Source: Typhlomys cinereus (taxonomy: Eukaryota; Chordata; Mammalia; Rodentia; Platacanthomyidae). From it: DNA of 64,000 nt. The position numbers and the translations under genes are program-made. Positions 1 to 13,009 of the stretch are shown one piece after another; position 1 is the first letter of the stretch; every line of letters begins with the position of its first letter. The stretch covers positions 897,602 to 961,601 of the forward strand of contig JALPQD010000514.1 of the NCBI GenBank assembly GCA_023101885.1, written 5' to 3'. The notes beneath the pieces were generated by a model, which saw nothing but the letters and a program-made list of their open reading frames with translations, did no database searches and was not told the origin of the DNA.

Positions 1-19
1 AGTAGCATTTGACGTGTTC

Positions 20-235
20 CTTTGGGGGTTACTACCTCAAAAGCAAAAGAACCTGAGTTTGGAGTCCAGATACCATGTAAAAAATGCCAGGTGAAAATGG
101 TGGAACCCATTCTGGGCTCTGGAAATCCAGGACTGAGAAATCCCAGAAAGACGCCTTAAGGAGGTAGAAACAATCCAGAATCATTACTGAAGTCACCCTT
201 GAGCCTCCACAGGTACATCAGTTGTTATACATCAC

Positions 236-289
<54 letters not shown>

Positions 290-325
290 ACATGCACACA
301 CACGTACACACACCAGAAAAAAAAA
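20..325 (+). mobile_element. Degenerate tRNA-derived SINE (B2-superfamily, TG-tailed type, older subfamily)
   Basis: A degraded box-B-like stretch (gagtttggagtcc, near 54) is followed by a body that resembles the copy at 2195-2440, including a shared segment that reads roughly gtagaagcaatc. It ends in a long CA run. The 5' part is too decayed to place the box A. Orientation follows from box B lying left of the CA tail. Confidence 0.45.
233..312. repeat. (CA)n microsatellite
   Basis: About 38 CA dinucleotides, lightly interrupted by CG, TA and TG steps, form the 3' tail of the flanking SINE. Open frames on both strands here (poly-His/Thr and Cys/Val) are artefacts of the repeat. Confidence 0.95.
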
Positions 326-329
326 TCAC

Positions 330-1840
330 AGAAATGTTCCTTTGGAGAAAATGGTCTGCCCCAGTAGAAAGTCCTGACAACTTCAGAATGTCACTGTTTT
401 TTATTGCAAACTGCCCTTTGGTAAGCACCTGCATGGCAGTAAATTTTGAATCGCCTTCACTGCTGACTTTGTCTATGTAGAGCCTGTGCCCAGCACAACC
501 TTAGAGGGAGCAGGTTATTTGTGGTGAGCATCATTTTGCATAATGTGCCAGCTATCGACTGAGTCACAGATTCTTCATATACCTAGACCAGCTGACAGTC
601 CTTATCTAGCTAGGGAGATGTTAGGAACCTATACTAGGAAGGAGGAACAGTGCAAGCTACAAGTGGAATGTTTATAAAATAGGGAACTTCACATTTATTG
701 TGAAATCATCGGTTTTCATGAAAATACACCTGACCTTGTAATACTCGGTTCAATTTCCTTAAAAAAAAAAAGCTAGGAAGTAGCAACTATCCTATAATAA
801 CTCTTAGGAAAATGAAGGAAATCTAGTTACTGCGTATGGCCTGGAACCATGGCAAATAATTTTGCTTTTTAAACAACCTACTTTTCTCCTGAATTTATTA
901 ATTTATATAGAAAATCACAGAATGTTAAGATAATATGCTAAGTGTATGGCATGTCTTGCATTCAAATGAATACTAGAAAAAGTAATCAGTTATTGCAAGA
1001 TTTTTCTATTTTATTAATTTCATGGTTTCTGTCATTTCTCAATTTTTATTTATTTTTAAATTAGCATATAAAATGAGGTTAATAGTGGTATTTTTCTGTT
1101 TTAATTAATTTTAAGTTAGCATGCAACATTATGGGTTTCATCAAGACATTTGACTACATATATAAATCTCATTATACCTTGCTTATATTGGCTCTACCCA
1201 TTGGCATTTTTGCTTTTAAAACACATATCTTTTTTAAAACACATATCTTCTCTTATATTTTAAGTGATCTTTAAATCACTTTCATCATATCTAGGAATGG
1301 CTTCAAAAGATGCAACTTCTGAATACTCTTAGATGTTTATTGAATTATAATTCATATGCAATACAGATTTCAAATATATGAGTGGTCAGTATCATTTTAA
1401 ACACATCCATGAAAGCATCATCATGATTAAAATAATACCGAAGCGGGGTCTCTGCTGACTGCCTCACATTTCCTTTTATCTGTTAATATTCAGGGAAGTC
1501 ATCTAGGTTTGTAGCTAACTTCATGGTAAGCTTGTATGAAGAAAGACAATTCTTTAAGAGAATAGAGCTATTCAGGTAAAATATTTCTTGGATGAGATTT
1601 AGTAGTCTATGCATTTGAAGGAATTTTCCATTTCCTTCCATGACACTATAATTAGAGAGATGAGGAGAGGAGAGGATACAGAGACAGAGACAGAGACAGA
1701 GACAGAGAGATATAGATTAAGGGGATTTGTAGAAAGACTGTGAGACACAAGATAGATCTGGTCATAGTATTTCCTTATATTTTTGACTTCTTTAGCAACT
1801 GAAAAGGCACATCTCTTATTCCAGAAACTGGAATGTGTGA
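330..1840. other. AT-rich intergenic DNA, no gene seen
   Basis: No credible coding exon, RNA gene or conserved motif is visible. A short GAGACA/CAGAGA simple repeat lies at about 1676-1710. The right part grades into old L1-like sequence. Confidence 0.6.
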
Positions 1841-2377
1841 CTTCTATCTTTTTTTAATTTTTATTTTCCTCAAAAATCTGCTTTTGGTTTCGTTTCTTTT
1901 CCCTGTTAGTGCTGTGCTCTTTTTCAGTTGGGTTCCAAACTGCTATTACTTATTCTGCTCCCTTTAGGTTGCACTTGACATTGTTTATTAGTTTCAGTGA
2001 TACCTAAGAAACCTTTCTTCTTTTCTAATGCAGATGTTAAATTTTACTACGACTATCTTCCTAGATGCTGACTTAACTGCTCCCCCAAATTTTTATATGT
2101 TGTTTCTTGCTCATTCTATTCCACTTTTTTTAAGTTTTATTTCTCTTGACTTCTGGCTTATTTAGAAGTGTGTTTCCAAATATCTGGAGATTTTAAATAT
2201 CCTTTTGTTAGGTCCTGAGTTTGGATCCCAGGTCCCACATAAAAAAATGAGCCAAGCAAAAATGGCAGCAGCCTGCACTTCCAGTCTTGTTGGGTGAAAG
2301 CTGGGAATCCTAGAGCAAAGCAAAAAGAAAGTAGAAGCAATCTAGGATGTTTTCAGTAAGTCAACCATGGTCCTCTG

Positions 2378-2422
<45 letters not shown>

Positions 2423-2890
2423 TAAATAAAATGTTTTTAAAATATCCTTCTGTTAAATATTTTAGCTTAACACTTTTGTGATCAAGCACAAATCTTGTGA
2501 AACTTGAATTTTTAAATTAAGATTTGTTTCATGGCCCATGATACGTTCTGGCTTGATAAATACACTGTATACCTTGAAGTTACATCAGTTTTTGATGCAT
2601 GCACGGTGAAGCTCTATTATATGCAAATATGTATAGAATTGCTACATCCTCTTAATTGTTGTATCCCTTTTCATTATTAAGCAGCATTCTGTATCAATGA
2701 TAATTTCTAGTTCTCTGAAATGTATTTTGATATTAATATAGCCACTTCAACTTTGATTAGTATTAGCATGGTATATATCTATATTTCATAATTTCTTACA
2801 TTTAAAGTGAATTCCTTGTAGTCTGGTATTGTATGTCAGAACTTGCCAATTTTACCTTTCTAGGTACTGGATAATTATGGTGTACCTATA
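1840..2890 (-). mobile_element. Ancient L1 (L1M-type) fragment, ORF2 endonuclease-side region
   Basis: On the + strand the text has the look of reverse-complement mammalian L1: the phrases around tttcatggcccatgata, tagccacttcaactttgat and attagcatggtatatat match the usual antisense L1M ORF2 wording. It is heavily mutated and split by the SINE at 2195-2440. No open frame survives. Confidence 0.5.
2195..2440 (+). mobile_element. tRNA-derived SINE (B2-superfamily, older subfamily)
   Basis: Box B-like gagtttggatccc near 2218 is followed by the body, with ctgcacttccagtct as in the young copies. A (CA)n run at 2382-2420 and an AATAAATAAA tail complete it. It is inserted in the old L1 fragment. The short minus-strand open frame across it is not a gene. 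Confidence 0.7.
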
Positions 2891-4437
2891 ATGTTTATGA
2901 GCTTTGTCTTGTCATGAAGGTATATGAAATGGTTTGATCCTTATTGGCCTCAATTTTAAGCTACATTAAGTAAACCCAGGCAACTTCTAGTTTAAAGCTA
3001 ATCTTGCCTTGCTACTGAATGCTGAACCCCACATGTTCTACCCAAACATGGAGAACTTTGGGGTTACTAAACGTGTGGAGGTGCATGAAGTTGGTGTACC
3101 TGATTCTGAAGTTTTTATCATGAAAGCTACAAATTCTAGTCCTGGGCTGATTGTGAATGTCTACATCGCTTCCTTATGCAGAAGATCACCAAATGTGAAG
3201 GTGTCTAGTTCATGGCCACATGCCCGCCTACAGGGAACTTACTTAGACTAAATGGCACCTTGGTCACAATGGGTCAACTTTATGATCACACAAAAACAGG
3301 TCATATATAAGTCATGGAGTATTTGTGTTGGCAAATACCCTTGCACCTCTTGTCTCATGCGTGCCCAGTTCATTCTCATCCCCAGTCTATTTCTAAAAAA
3401 ACCCTGGTAAGGAGAAGGAGTGGTTTCAGGTGTGATGATCGGGAGAGACAAGGCCCCTCAAAAAACCACATGGAGTAGAACCAACAATTTATCACTTGTG
3501 GGCATAGAGAGAAGTCGGCTCTGTGCCTCATAGAGCCATCAGGAATGGCAGAGTTGTTCCAAACATCGATCAAGCTTCCCATGTGAATTAGGAGAGAGAG
3601 AGAGGGAAGTTTCTTGTGTAACTCTCATTTTGTGGGCATAGAATAAGCTGGTGTATATGCTGGTCGCTGCGATGAGTCTGTCTGCTAATGAGGAGTTGGG
3701 AGGGTCAGTGAGGTGAATCAAATAGGTCGTATCTAACTGTTCCACAGGAGATTGTTGCAGTAGGCAGTTTTAATTGATCACACTGGGAAATGGGGGAGGG
3801 AGAACATGGAACCTGTGTCAAAGGGGACTGAGCCCTGCTTCAGGTAAAGCAAGCTCAGCTTCTATTTAAAGATGCCCAGGCCATATGAAATTGTAAGAAG
3901 TCACCACAGAGAGACTTCCATTCTTTCCCCTTCCCCTTGCTCTATGTACCTCTTCATTACCTGACCCTGAACTCTTGTCATTCTAGAAAGTAATCTAATC
4001 CGAGGAAAATTAGGGTACATTGGTCTTACAGTTGAGTCAGAAACAAAAGTGATAAGGTATCTGAAATCGGGTCAATCATGCAGGAAACTGCTCTTCACCT
4101 GAGGGGCTTATGCTGTCTCTTGGGAGACAGTGTCGGGCTTCATATAAATTGTAGGACATCCTTTGGCGTCTACAGAGAACTGGAGGATCACTTAGTGTGA
4201 AAAACTCTGTGCACATCAGGTCATAGAATTTTTCCATGTACAACGTGATCATATTAAAAACATACTTTTAACCCTATATATTCTCTGAAATGTGAATATT
4301 TGTCCCCACCCCCACCCCACCCCCATGGGGACAAGCTCTACTATTAGCTTTGACTGAACACTGGAGACAGCAGCCTATAATTTCTTTGGCCATTCCTTGA
4401 GTGCTTTCCTGACATGCACAAACTGATGAGTGCTTAA
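2890..4437. other. Intergenic DNA with short open frames, nothing recognised
   Basis: Several 60-80 codon open frames exist: 3009-3251 on + and 3248-3745 in pieces on -. None resembles a protein family I know, none has splice or promoter context, and their lengths are expected by chance. A C-rich run lies at 4305-4325. This may be an old unclassified repeat. Confidence 0.5.
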
Positions 4438-4890
4438 CTGTGATAGTTAATCCTAGGTGTCAACTTGACCACACTTGGCATTAGCTAAAATCAGCTGTCA
4501 GACTATTTGAAGAGATTATCCATATCAATACATGTATAATACAAAGACCAGCCCTAAATCTAATTGGAACCTCTCAGTAGGAACCATAGGACAGAAGACT
4601 GAAGAGAGACTCTCTGAAGCTGTGCCAGAAAACTCTATTCCCTCCTTCCTGATTTTTTTGACTTTCCAGGAATCCTCCACCCTTCAGACATCACCCACTG
4701 GCCTACTGGACTGAGCAGCTCTGAGCCTGCAGGATATTTGGAGTGACTTAGCCTGCCTCCAGCTTCAGCCACCAGGAAAGGCTGTTTCTCCCCTCTGGAA
4801 CCATAAGCTGAATAAAACTCCCTTTCTCCCTTAAGTTGTTTGACTTTGAGTGTTCTCACATAGCAGCACACAAGAGTAACCGATATATTA
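4438..4890 (+). mobile_element. Solo ERVL-class LTR (MLT2-like)
   Basis: It opens with tgtgatagttaatcctaggt and gtcaacttgaccaca, the hallmark start of MLT2/MT2-type ERVL LTRs. Near its end it has ctgaataaaactccctttct, an AATAAA signal, followed by agttgtttgact. No retroviral internal region is attached, so it is a solitary LTR. The exact subfamily cannot be fixed by eye. Confidence 0.65.
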
Positions 4891-5384
4891 GGTGAATCTG
4901 CAAGAAGGACATTTGAAGACCTCTTCAGTTCTATCACTGAACGCCTTCAACTCCTAGGGACATCTGGCTCTGCTACCTCATCTCCAGGACGCTGACTTCC
5001 AGGTCCACAGCTGAGAAATGCACCCAGACAGTGACCCAGGCAGTGGTAAGATTACCTCTTGCGTCACATCTCACATCTAAACATCTTTTGAGAATCGCTG
5101 GTCCAACGTTTCAACTGTTTCAGACACAAGGATGTTATCTCTTAGTCAAAGTCAGAGTTCCCAACTTATTCACTTTATTTTTCTCTTGCTTTTAGTAATA
5201 ACGCTACCTGTATGCTATTGAATAGCAGTAGTCAAAATGGACATTGATCTATTTTATGCTAACCAAAAAGATACCATTTTATTTGACCATTTAGTTAAGA
5301 TGGCAGCTATAAGGTTTTTGAAGATGGCTTTTGCCTTTTTGAACATGCTTAATTTTTTGCTACAAAGCTGTTGAATTTTGTCAA
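4891..5384. other. Intergenic, nothing recognised
   Basis: There is no gene, repeat family or motif that I can name. Base composition is unremarkable. Confidence 0.5.
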
Positions 5385-5770
5385 ATGTTTCCTGAACAGG
5401 AATTGTCCTATCAACATTTCACCATGGATGGGGAAGTATCTCAAGAGATTCCACACCTCCCTGAGAGATTGATGAAAGTTAATGCTATTGGGGAGGAAAT
5501 GCAAGATGCTGTTTTCAGTGGTCTACCCACTGACATAAGATTCACACTCCATCAAATACTCAGTCACATGACATCAAAGACAAACCCAGTGACCTCAGAG
5601 AGCCACAAATATAAAAAGACTTGAAAATAGAAGGGAGTCTGCCAATGGAAAGGAAGAGTTATAATGGGAAGAGGAGGCAGGATGGGACTGGGGATTAAGT
5701 GTGAAAATATTGTAAGTTCACTATATTTATGTACTAGACACTAAAAGAATAATAAGAAAAATATAATAAA
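5385..5770 (+). mobile_element. Possible old L1 3'-end fragment
   Basis: A purine-rich stretch (about 5630-5700, gggaagaggaggcaggatggg) is followed by an A-rich end with repeated AATAAAAT-type signals. This resembles the 3' UTR of old rodent L1s on the + strand. An open frame of 79 codons at 5385-5624 lies in it but matches no family I recognise. Confidence 0.35.
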
Positions 5771-5929
5771 ATATCTATCTTAATCTATATCTCATCAACT
5801 ATAGTATCTGTAATCACATTGCTTCTTTCATTTTTAAAATATACATAATTAGGGTCACATATCCTAAATCCATTGATTTTTTTTTTGCAAAGGATTGCAT
5901 TTTAGACTCACTGATCTTTAAAATATTTT

Positions 5930-6060
5930 ATTAACATGTATTAATTATACATAACAATGTATTTAATTGTACCTTCATACATGCATATTATGTATTTTTA
6001 TCGTATACACCCCTCCCCCCCTTTAACCTCCCTTTTCCCATTTCCATTTCTGCCGATTTT
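5930..6060 (-). mobile_element. L1 3'-UTR-like fragment
   Basis: An AT-rich segment (tacatgcatattatg type) is followed by cacccctccccccc, the polypyrimidine tract seen when rodent L1 3' UTRs are read in reverse. It is very short and decayed. Confidence 0.35.
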
Positions 6061-6129
6061 TTGATTCCTTTATTTGTCCCTACTAGATACCTCCTGTTTC
6101 ACCTTTTTTTCTTAATCCAGTAAATTTTA

Positions 6130-6807
6130 TTAGGGTTGCTTATAAGAGCTTGGGTGAGGAGGAATTTACAGAAGTATGACCACTTTGCCAGTGTCTACAC
6201 TACTGAAGAAATTTTCTCCCTCATCAACAATTAACTTTATCTCCAAAGTTTTAGAAACTGGCAGAATGTGTGTGAAGCCTGAAGTTTAGAGACCAACGAA
6301 GAGCAGTTTGTGCTGTGGAGTTAAAACCTGGTTTGCCATTGAGAAGTGAAGATGTTAGAGATGCCAATGTGGGACATCTGCCAAGGAGAGCGCTACACCA
6401 TGGGAGGAGCCACTCCAAGAGGTTTATGAGCTCTACAGGTAACTTTTCTGGAGTGGTGGAACCAAAGTCTTTTGAAATGTAGATGATTTCAGCAAGAAAC
6501 TCATTTCCTGGATTTGGACCTGCAAGTTTTGAAGTTTGTCCTGCTGGTTCTCAGTCTTGCAATGGACCAATCTTTCCCAGATATGTCCCATTCCTCCCTT
6601 TTGGAATGGGAATGTTTATTCTGTGCCATTGTATGTTGGAAGTATGTAACTTGTCTTTTGATTGCTTTTGATTTGCCATTGAGAAGAGAAGATGACTTTT
6701 GGGCTGTGTTGGACTACTGGCATAATCTGTGTTGGGACTTTTAAAGTTGGACTGAGTATGGTTTTCATGAGAAGGCAATGAGCTTGTGGGGGATAAGGGT
6801 GGAATGT
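6130..6807 (+). mobile_element. MaLR internal region remnant (ERVL-MaLR)
   Basis: This directly precedes an ORR1-like LTR in the same orientation and has the usual MaLR-internal flavour (gaccaacgaagagcagtttg, caagtcttttgaaatg, ggactactggcataat, ggacttttaaagttggact). It codes for nothing intact; short overlapping frames in both directions are chance. Confidence 0.5.
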
Positions 6808-7065
6808 CATGGTTTGAAATGTGCTTGGGAAGGTCATGGTACCTTTGGGGGGTGGAGCCTTGCAGGAAGAAAGCAGTCACAAGGATTGGGCCTTGAGGTC
6901 GGTTAGCCCTGCCCTGCTTGAGTTAGTGAGTCTGTTCTTCGGCTTGCAGCAGCAATTCTCAATCTCCGTGAAGGATGTGACTTCATGTGCTTGCAGCCAG
7001 CCCTGCCTTTTCCACCATGAAGAACTATTAGATGAATAAATATCCCTTTCTCCTCTTAAAAAAAA
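6808..7065 (+). mobile_element. ORR1-like MaLR LTR
   Basis: It begins tggtttgaaatgtgcttggg, the diagnostic 5' end of rodent ORR1/MT LTRs. It contains ggtggagccttgcaggaaga and gggccttgaggtc, and ends near an ATGAATAAATA poly(A) signal and an A run at 7058-7068. With the upstream internal remnant it forms a partial MaLR provirus. Confidence 0.65.
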
Positions 7066-7079
7066 ACTTTATGTAAGTG

Positions 7080-7960
7080 CTTAGGAAAGAGGGGGGCTTT
7101 GTACACCCCTCCCCCACTCCGCCATAAGAAATTGACAATCTTGTAACAATCTTATGGAAGCAATCACTGTTGTGTCCAAGAGTGTGATGGCCAAGTCATC
7201 AGCATTCCGTATCACCAACCACCTTCCTCTGGCTCTTAACATTCTTTGTATCCCCTTCTTCTTTGATGTGCTCCAAGTCTTGGAGGAGTTGAAGTAGACA
7301 TTCTACTTTTGGCTGAACTTTCAACAGTCACTTCTGCTTCTCTGACCAAAGCTGGCAGAGCACTAATCTATGCCCACAGGCATAGTTGTTTAGAAGGCAA
7401 TTTGGCAGGTACTCACAACCATTCAGCAAAACAACTGCAGTAGCCTCCCCCTGGGCCCTATGATCTCCCCAGGCACAGGCATTTAACTAGCTTTACAGTT
7501 ACCAGACATGAATCTCTCCTGTGAAACAGGCATCGAATCCAATCAGAAGTGGTTAGTTATCCCCATGACACAGTTATCACTATTGCATCTACAGGTACAT
7601 CTTGCCTGGCCATTCAGCAGTGTAGCCTGCAGTGTCCACAGCTGAGTAAAATTGTTGATAATAATCCATCCCCTCCCTCTACCCTCAAGCTGCCTGCATG
7701 TCACCTTTAAAAACTGGAAGGCTAGCGGGCAGGGAGGAAGCTTATAGCCCAATTCCAGCTTGATTTCTCCATGTCCTGTGACCAAGATATGTGGCGTCTT
7801 CAGCCATAGGATCTTAGCATCTAGTGCTGATGGACACAGCCGCAGCAACCATCAGTGGTCTGCATTGTTTGGAGCCTTCAGAGGCCACCCACCCCTGAGA
7901 CCCGGACTTTCACTTAACAACTTAGACTTCTGAGGGTGGCTTTATTCATCCTCACAGAAT
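7080..7960 (-). mobile_element. Rodent Lx-type L1 3' region
   Basis: In reverse orientation it has the characteristic Lx 3'-UTR wording: ctcttaacattctttgtatc, cagtagcctccccctgggcc, catcttgcctggcc, gtccacagctgagtaa, gcttgatttctccatgtcct and gtgtggcgtcttcag-like text. It is highly diverged, with no intact ORF. The 101-codon minus frame at 7543-7848 is part of this non-coding tail. Confidence 0.6.
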
Positions 7961-8142
7961 ACCTGCACTGCAAGTTTTTTTTATTGTTTTATTTCACTGA
8001 CTTCTGATATTTAAATTGCATTTCTATTTATTTTCAATTCTTTTATATCTGCTTATAGGTAAAAGATTAATTCATTAATGTTAAATCTTCACTATAGCAA
8101 TGTATTGCTCTAAATATTACTTTTGCTGCATCTCATAGCTTT

Positions 8143-9296
8143 TTTTTTTAGTTTATATTTATTTATTTTTCCCCAATCATACAAACTTAATAGGTACCCC
8201 GTCCCCTCCCTCCCTCCACCCTTCTCCAGTCCCCTTTGCACCCTCCCCCCCTTTTCCTGTTCCTTTCACCGCCCTCCCTCCCCTTCTCCCAGTGTTTTCC
8301 TCTTCCCCTTCTTTTATTCCCTAGAGCATTCTTTTGTGTGAATGCCAGACTTCCCTCTGAGTCCTTCATTCTAGTGAGGTGTAAGGACTCAGTGGCATTG
8401 CCCAGAGCCCTTTCTTGGGCTCCCCTTTAGTATGGGAACGCTATTATGACAGTGCCTGTGATCCATGCTAGACTTTGGGGGGTCACTCACATGTCAGTCA
8501 TTGTGCAGGTCATACAAAGTCCAATTATGGCTACTGCGGCCCTCACTTGTGTGGAGTATATTGCATGTCGTTGGTCCTCCCCATCTTTAGGCTCTTACAA
8601 TCTTGCTGTCCCCTCTTCTGCAAGTTTCCTTGAGCTTTGGGATGGGGAGAGATTCGGCTGGTCTGGTTCCAGGTGATTAATGCAGGCAAATTTCATTAAT
8701 TCATCTTTTTTAATGGCTGAGTAATAGTCCATTGTATAAATGTACCACATTTTCCTTATCCGCTCATCAACTGTTGGGCATTTAGGTTGATTACATGACT
8801 TTGCTATTGTGAATAATGCTGAATAGTGCTGCTATGAACATGGTTGTGCTTGTGTCACTGTAGTGAATTGCTGCATTATGGGGGATTATTCCCAGAAGTG
8901 GTATAGCAGGATCATATGGCATTTCAATCTTTAATTTTTAAAAAAATCACCAGACTGATGGCCATAGTAGTTGTATAAGCCTGCATTCCCACCAGCAATG
9001 TAAGAGAGTTCCCGTCTTTTCACATTCTCTCCAGCATTTGTTGTTGTTTATATTGTGGATTTTTGCCATACTGACCAGAGTGAGATGATATCTAAGGAAA
9101 GTTTTGATTTGCATTTCCCTGATGGCTAAGGATGTGGAGCATTTTTAAATATATTTATTAGACATTTCAATTTCGTCCCTGAAAAAGTTTCTTTTGAGTT
9201 CCCAGGCCCATTTATCAATTGAGTCATTGATCTACTTGGTGTTTAGTTTTCTGCGTTCTTTGTGCACTCTGGATAATAGAGCTCTATCAGATATGA
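8143..9296 (-). mobile_element. 5'-truncated L1 (3' UTR plus end of ORF2)
   Basis: Read on the minus strand, it ends in a polypurine 3' UTR and an A-rich tail. On + this appears as tttttccccaatcatacaaa followed by cccctccctccctcc. The end of ORF2 precedes it, and the + text ctgagtaatagtccattgta encodes in reverse the WYIYTMEYYSA-like motif, with stops. It breaks at gatatg near 9296, where a parallel copy (10617-13536) continues. Host sequence resumes with a diverged repeat of the left flank, a degraded target-site duplication. Confidence 0.7.
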
Positions 9297-9929
9297 CCTC
9301 ACAGTTTTTAATGTTTTATTTTTACTTTCATCCAATCTAATTTTTTTAAACAAGGCTTATGTAGAAGTGCTTCTTAATTTTTAATATATTGGAATTTTCT
9401 AGATGTCATTGGCTGTGCATGTCCTTCTAAGTTGACTCTCTTTAGAGTCAGGGAACAAAAAGTACATGTTTATCCTTAAAATTATTAAAAGCTGCTTTAA
9501 GATTCATCGTCTTGTCTTCCTTTGTTAAGGTTCTATGTCAACATGACAAGGTGTCTTTCAGTGTTTGCTATAGTATCATAAATGTCAACTTGGTAAAGTT
9601 GTCTTTGAGTCTTCCTTGTAATTAACTATTTTCTGTCCATCTGTCTACATTTGCCTAGAGAGGTATGGAAGTAACTGAAAATATTTATAGATGTGACTAC
9701 TTCTCCTTTCTGGTCTATAAATTTTTATTTTTTTCAGATTCTATCATTAGGTATGAGATTATGATGTTTTCTTAGTAAGTCAATTCTTTACATTTACGAA
9801 TTGTCATCCATTGTCCCTGAGAATTCCCCTTGTTTAGTTTATATTTTGTGATATTAACACAGCCAGTATCATTCTTTAGTGTTTCTGGGGGTATTTCTTT
9901 CTTTCTATTTTTTTTTAACTTTAATTATT

Positions 9930-9979
<50 letters not shown>

Positions 9980-10225
9980 GTGGTATGTCTATCAGAGGAC
10001 ACTGTGTCCCTGTGGAGGCCCAAGGGTGAATTGGAAATCATCCTGGATTGCTTCTACCTCCTTTTTGCTTTTCTCTGGTATTTCCCAGACTTTGCACCAG
10101 GGCTGGAGTGCAGGCTACCACCTTTTCTGTCTTTTTAAATGTGGGACCTAGGATCCGAACTCAGGACCTTCTGTTTATGAGGCAGAGTCTTAACCTCTGA
10201 AACATCTCTTCCATGGCCTCTCCCC
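9930..10225 (-). mobile_element. tRNA-derived SINE (B2-superfamily, older subfamily)
   Basis: In reverse order from left to right: a (TG)n run at 9932-9976, then the older-subfamily body (catcctggattgcttctacc), then gatccgaactcaggacctt (box B complement) and gaaacatctcttcc (box A side). The 90-102 codon plus frames here are SINE sequence. Confidence 0.8.
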
Positions 10226-10616
10226 CCATTTTTAACTTTTATTTTCAGATGGAGTCTTATTAAGTTGTCTTAAAAGGATTTGTATTCATACTACAGCCCA
10301 GCAGGCTTTAAACTTGTGACCCTCCAGGCCAACTCTTCTTGCTTTCAATTACTACTGTTTCATGAGGAGCAGGGAATACTAGTGATTAAATTCAACAATA
10401 CTGTGTTTTGAATTAAGAAAGTCAAAACAATTCATGCATTTATACCAATGTTTTATTCATATATTGATTTTTAGGAGTGTTGCTATAGGGCTTACAGTAT
10501 GCATTTTAACTTAACACTGTTTTCAAACAATATTTTTACCTCCTGACATATAAGAACTCTGGGGCATTACCTTCTTTTGTGACAATATTTTTCTGTATTT
10601 CATTTCTACCTATTTT

Positions 10617-12978
10617 TTAACATTTTTTTATTATTATTATTTCTGCTGCATACAAACTTAACAGGTACACCGGTCCCCTCCCTCCCTCCACCTCTCCTCG
10701 ACCCCCCTGCTGCCCCCTCCTGTCTCCACTCCCTCCCCATCTCCCAGTGCCCCCCCAATCCCCGGAGCATCCTTTAATGTGCATGCCAAACTCTCCTCTG
10801 GGTCCTCCTCTCAGATGAGGTGCAAGAACCCAGGGGCATTTCCCAGAACCCTTTCTTGTGTTCCCCTTAAGCTTAGGAACACTACTGTGACTGTCAATCC
10901 CTTGCCTCCAAGAATCCTAGTGCCTTTAGTCCATGCTAGACTTTGTGGGGTCAATAATGTGTTGGACATAGCACAGGTCATGCAAAGTCCTATGATGATT
11001 GCTTCGGCCCTAACTTGTGTGGAGTATCTTGCATATCATTACTCCCCCATCACTGTGCTCTCACAATCTTACCATCCCCTCTTCCGCAAATTTCCCTGAG
11101 CTTCAGGATGGGAGAGATAGGCTGGCCCAATTCCAGGTGGTTGATATAGAGTCTCTGATGTTCTGAATTATGGTTTGTTGATTTTTTTTATCTGTTTTGC
11201 TGCTCCTGCAATGCCCTTGGCTCCATCCTGATGGGTATTGGAATTCACCCCCTGGCCAGAGATAAAAACCTGTTAAATTAGAGTCTTGTTATGAGAGTAT
11301 ATTCAAAGGTAGATGGAATAAAAGTAGGAGACCTCGGTGAGAGAGGAGTCACTCACCCATTTGAAAAATGGTTACTTTCTATCAGGTAGCCTATATGCTA
11401 CCCCTTCTGGTGAGATCATACCCCATCAGTTGCATATGATCAGGAAGGAAAGTCTGGGAACTTAACCAGATGTCTCATTACTTACTTGTAGTCCTTGATG
11501 GTGGCCTGTTTTCTCTGCTGTAACATAGTCCCCCTCTCCTTGTTTCTGGTGGGACCCTCCTTTCCCATCCCACCTGTTTATAATCTTTACAATTACTGTA
11601 GGTATTACAGAGAGATTTGTCTTTTAGTGTCTCTAAGTGGATTTAGTACTAGGATCCACCTATTAGGGAGTGCATACGACGCTTAATTTTCCATGTCTGG
11701 GACACTTCATGCAATATAATTGTTTCTAATTCCATCCATTTTCCAGCAAATTGCATTAATTCATCATTTTTGATGGCTGAGTAGTATTCCATTGTATAAA
11801 TGTACCACATTTTCCTTATCCACTCGTCAACTGTTGGACATTTGGGCTGATTCCATGACTTTGCTATTGTAAACAGTGCTGCTATGAACATGGTCGTGCT
11901 TGTGCTATCGAGGTGAATTTTTGCTGTATGGGGGTTTATTCCCAAAAGTGGAATAGCAGGGTCATATGGCATTTCAATCTTTAACTTCTTTAAGAATCGC
12001 CAGATGGCTCTCCAGAGTGGTTGTATGAGCCTGCATTCCCACTAGCAATGTAGGAGAGTTCCCCTCTCTCCACATCCTCCCCAGCACTTGGTGTTGTTTG
12101 TATTGTGGATTTTTTGCATCCTAACCGGGGTGAGATGATATCTCAGGGAAGTTTTGATTTGTATTTCTCTGATGGCTAAGGATGTGGAGCATTTTTTTAA
12201 GATATTTTTTGTTAGACATTTTAATTTCGTCCTTGGTAAAGTTTCTTTTAAGTTCCAAGGCCCATTTTTTAATTGACCTATTTGTTTCCTTGGTGTTTAG
12301 TTTTTTAAGTTCTTTGTGCACTCTGGATAATAGAGCTCTATCAGATATGTGGTTTGTGAAAATTTTCTCCCATTCTGTGGGTTGCCTTTGTGCTCGAGTT
12401 ACAATCTCTTTATCTGAACAGAAGCTCTTTAATTTCACAAGATCCCATTTGTTGAGTGTTGGTTGTAGTGACTGTGCTATTGGATGTCCGTTTAGGAACT
12501 GTTGGGTTAGCCCAATCAGCTCAAGGGAGTTCCTTACCCTCAGGTGTGGTATTTTGGGATTCTTGTTCTGGTATTCCATGAATACACACGTTTGGCTTCT
12601 TCAGGGTGTCCCATAACTCTTGAATATTTCTCTCGAGTATCTTTTTGGCTTTAACAACCTCTTCCATTGAGCTGGTTAATACTCCCACTTTGTCTTCAAG
12701 GTCTGAAATTCTATTTTCTGCTTCGTTAGTTCTGCTGATAAGACTCTCTGTTGAGTTCTGGGTTGAAGATAACTTGTCTTATAGTTCAGTTTTAAACTCT
12801 GCTTGAGTCTATTTTAACTGCTCTATGCCTGTTTTTGTTTCTTGAACTGTTTTTCTCAACTCTTCCCAAAGGGATTGATGTGGTTATTTAATTCCTCCCG
12901 GATTTCCTCTTTCATAGTATTGAACATGGTAATGATCATTTTTTTAAAATTTTTTTTATTCAATTGTGCGTGTATGCA

Positions 12979-13009
<31 letters not shown>

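Noticed and set aside
199..480. His/Thr-rich frame and its Cys/Val-rich complement
   Set aside because: Translation of a (CA)n microsatellite; the same applies at 62950-63237, 59366-59624 and 9830-10151.
11649..12579. Protein-like minus frames with WYIYTMEYYSAIK and KWDLVKLKSFC
   Set aside because: Genuine L1 ORF2 sequence, but a remnant of a defective mobile element rather than a host gene.
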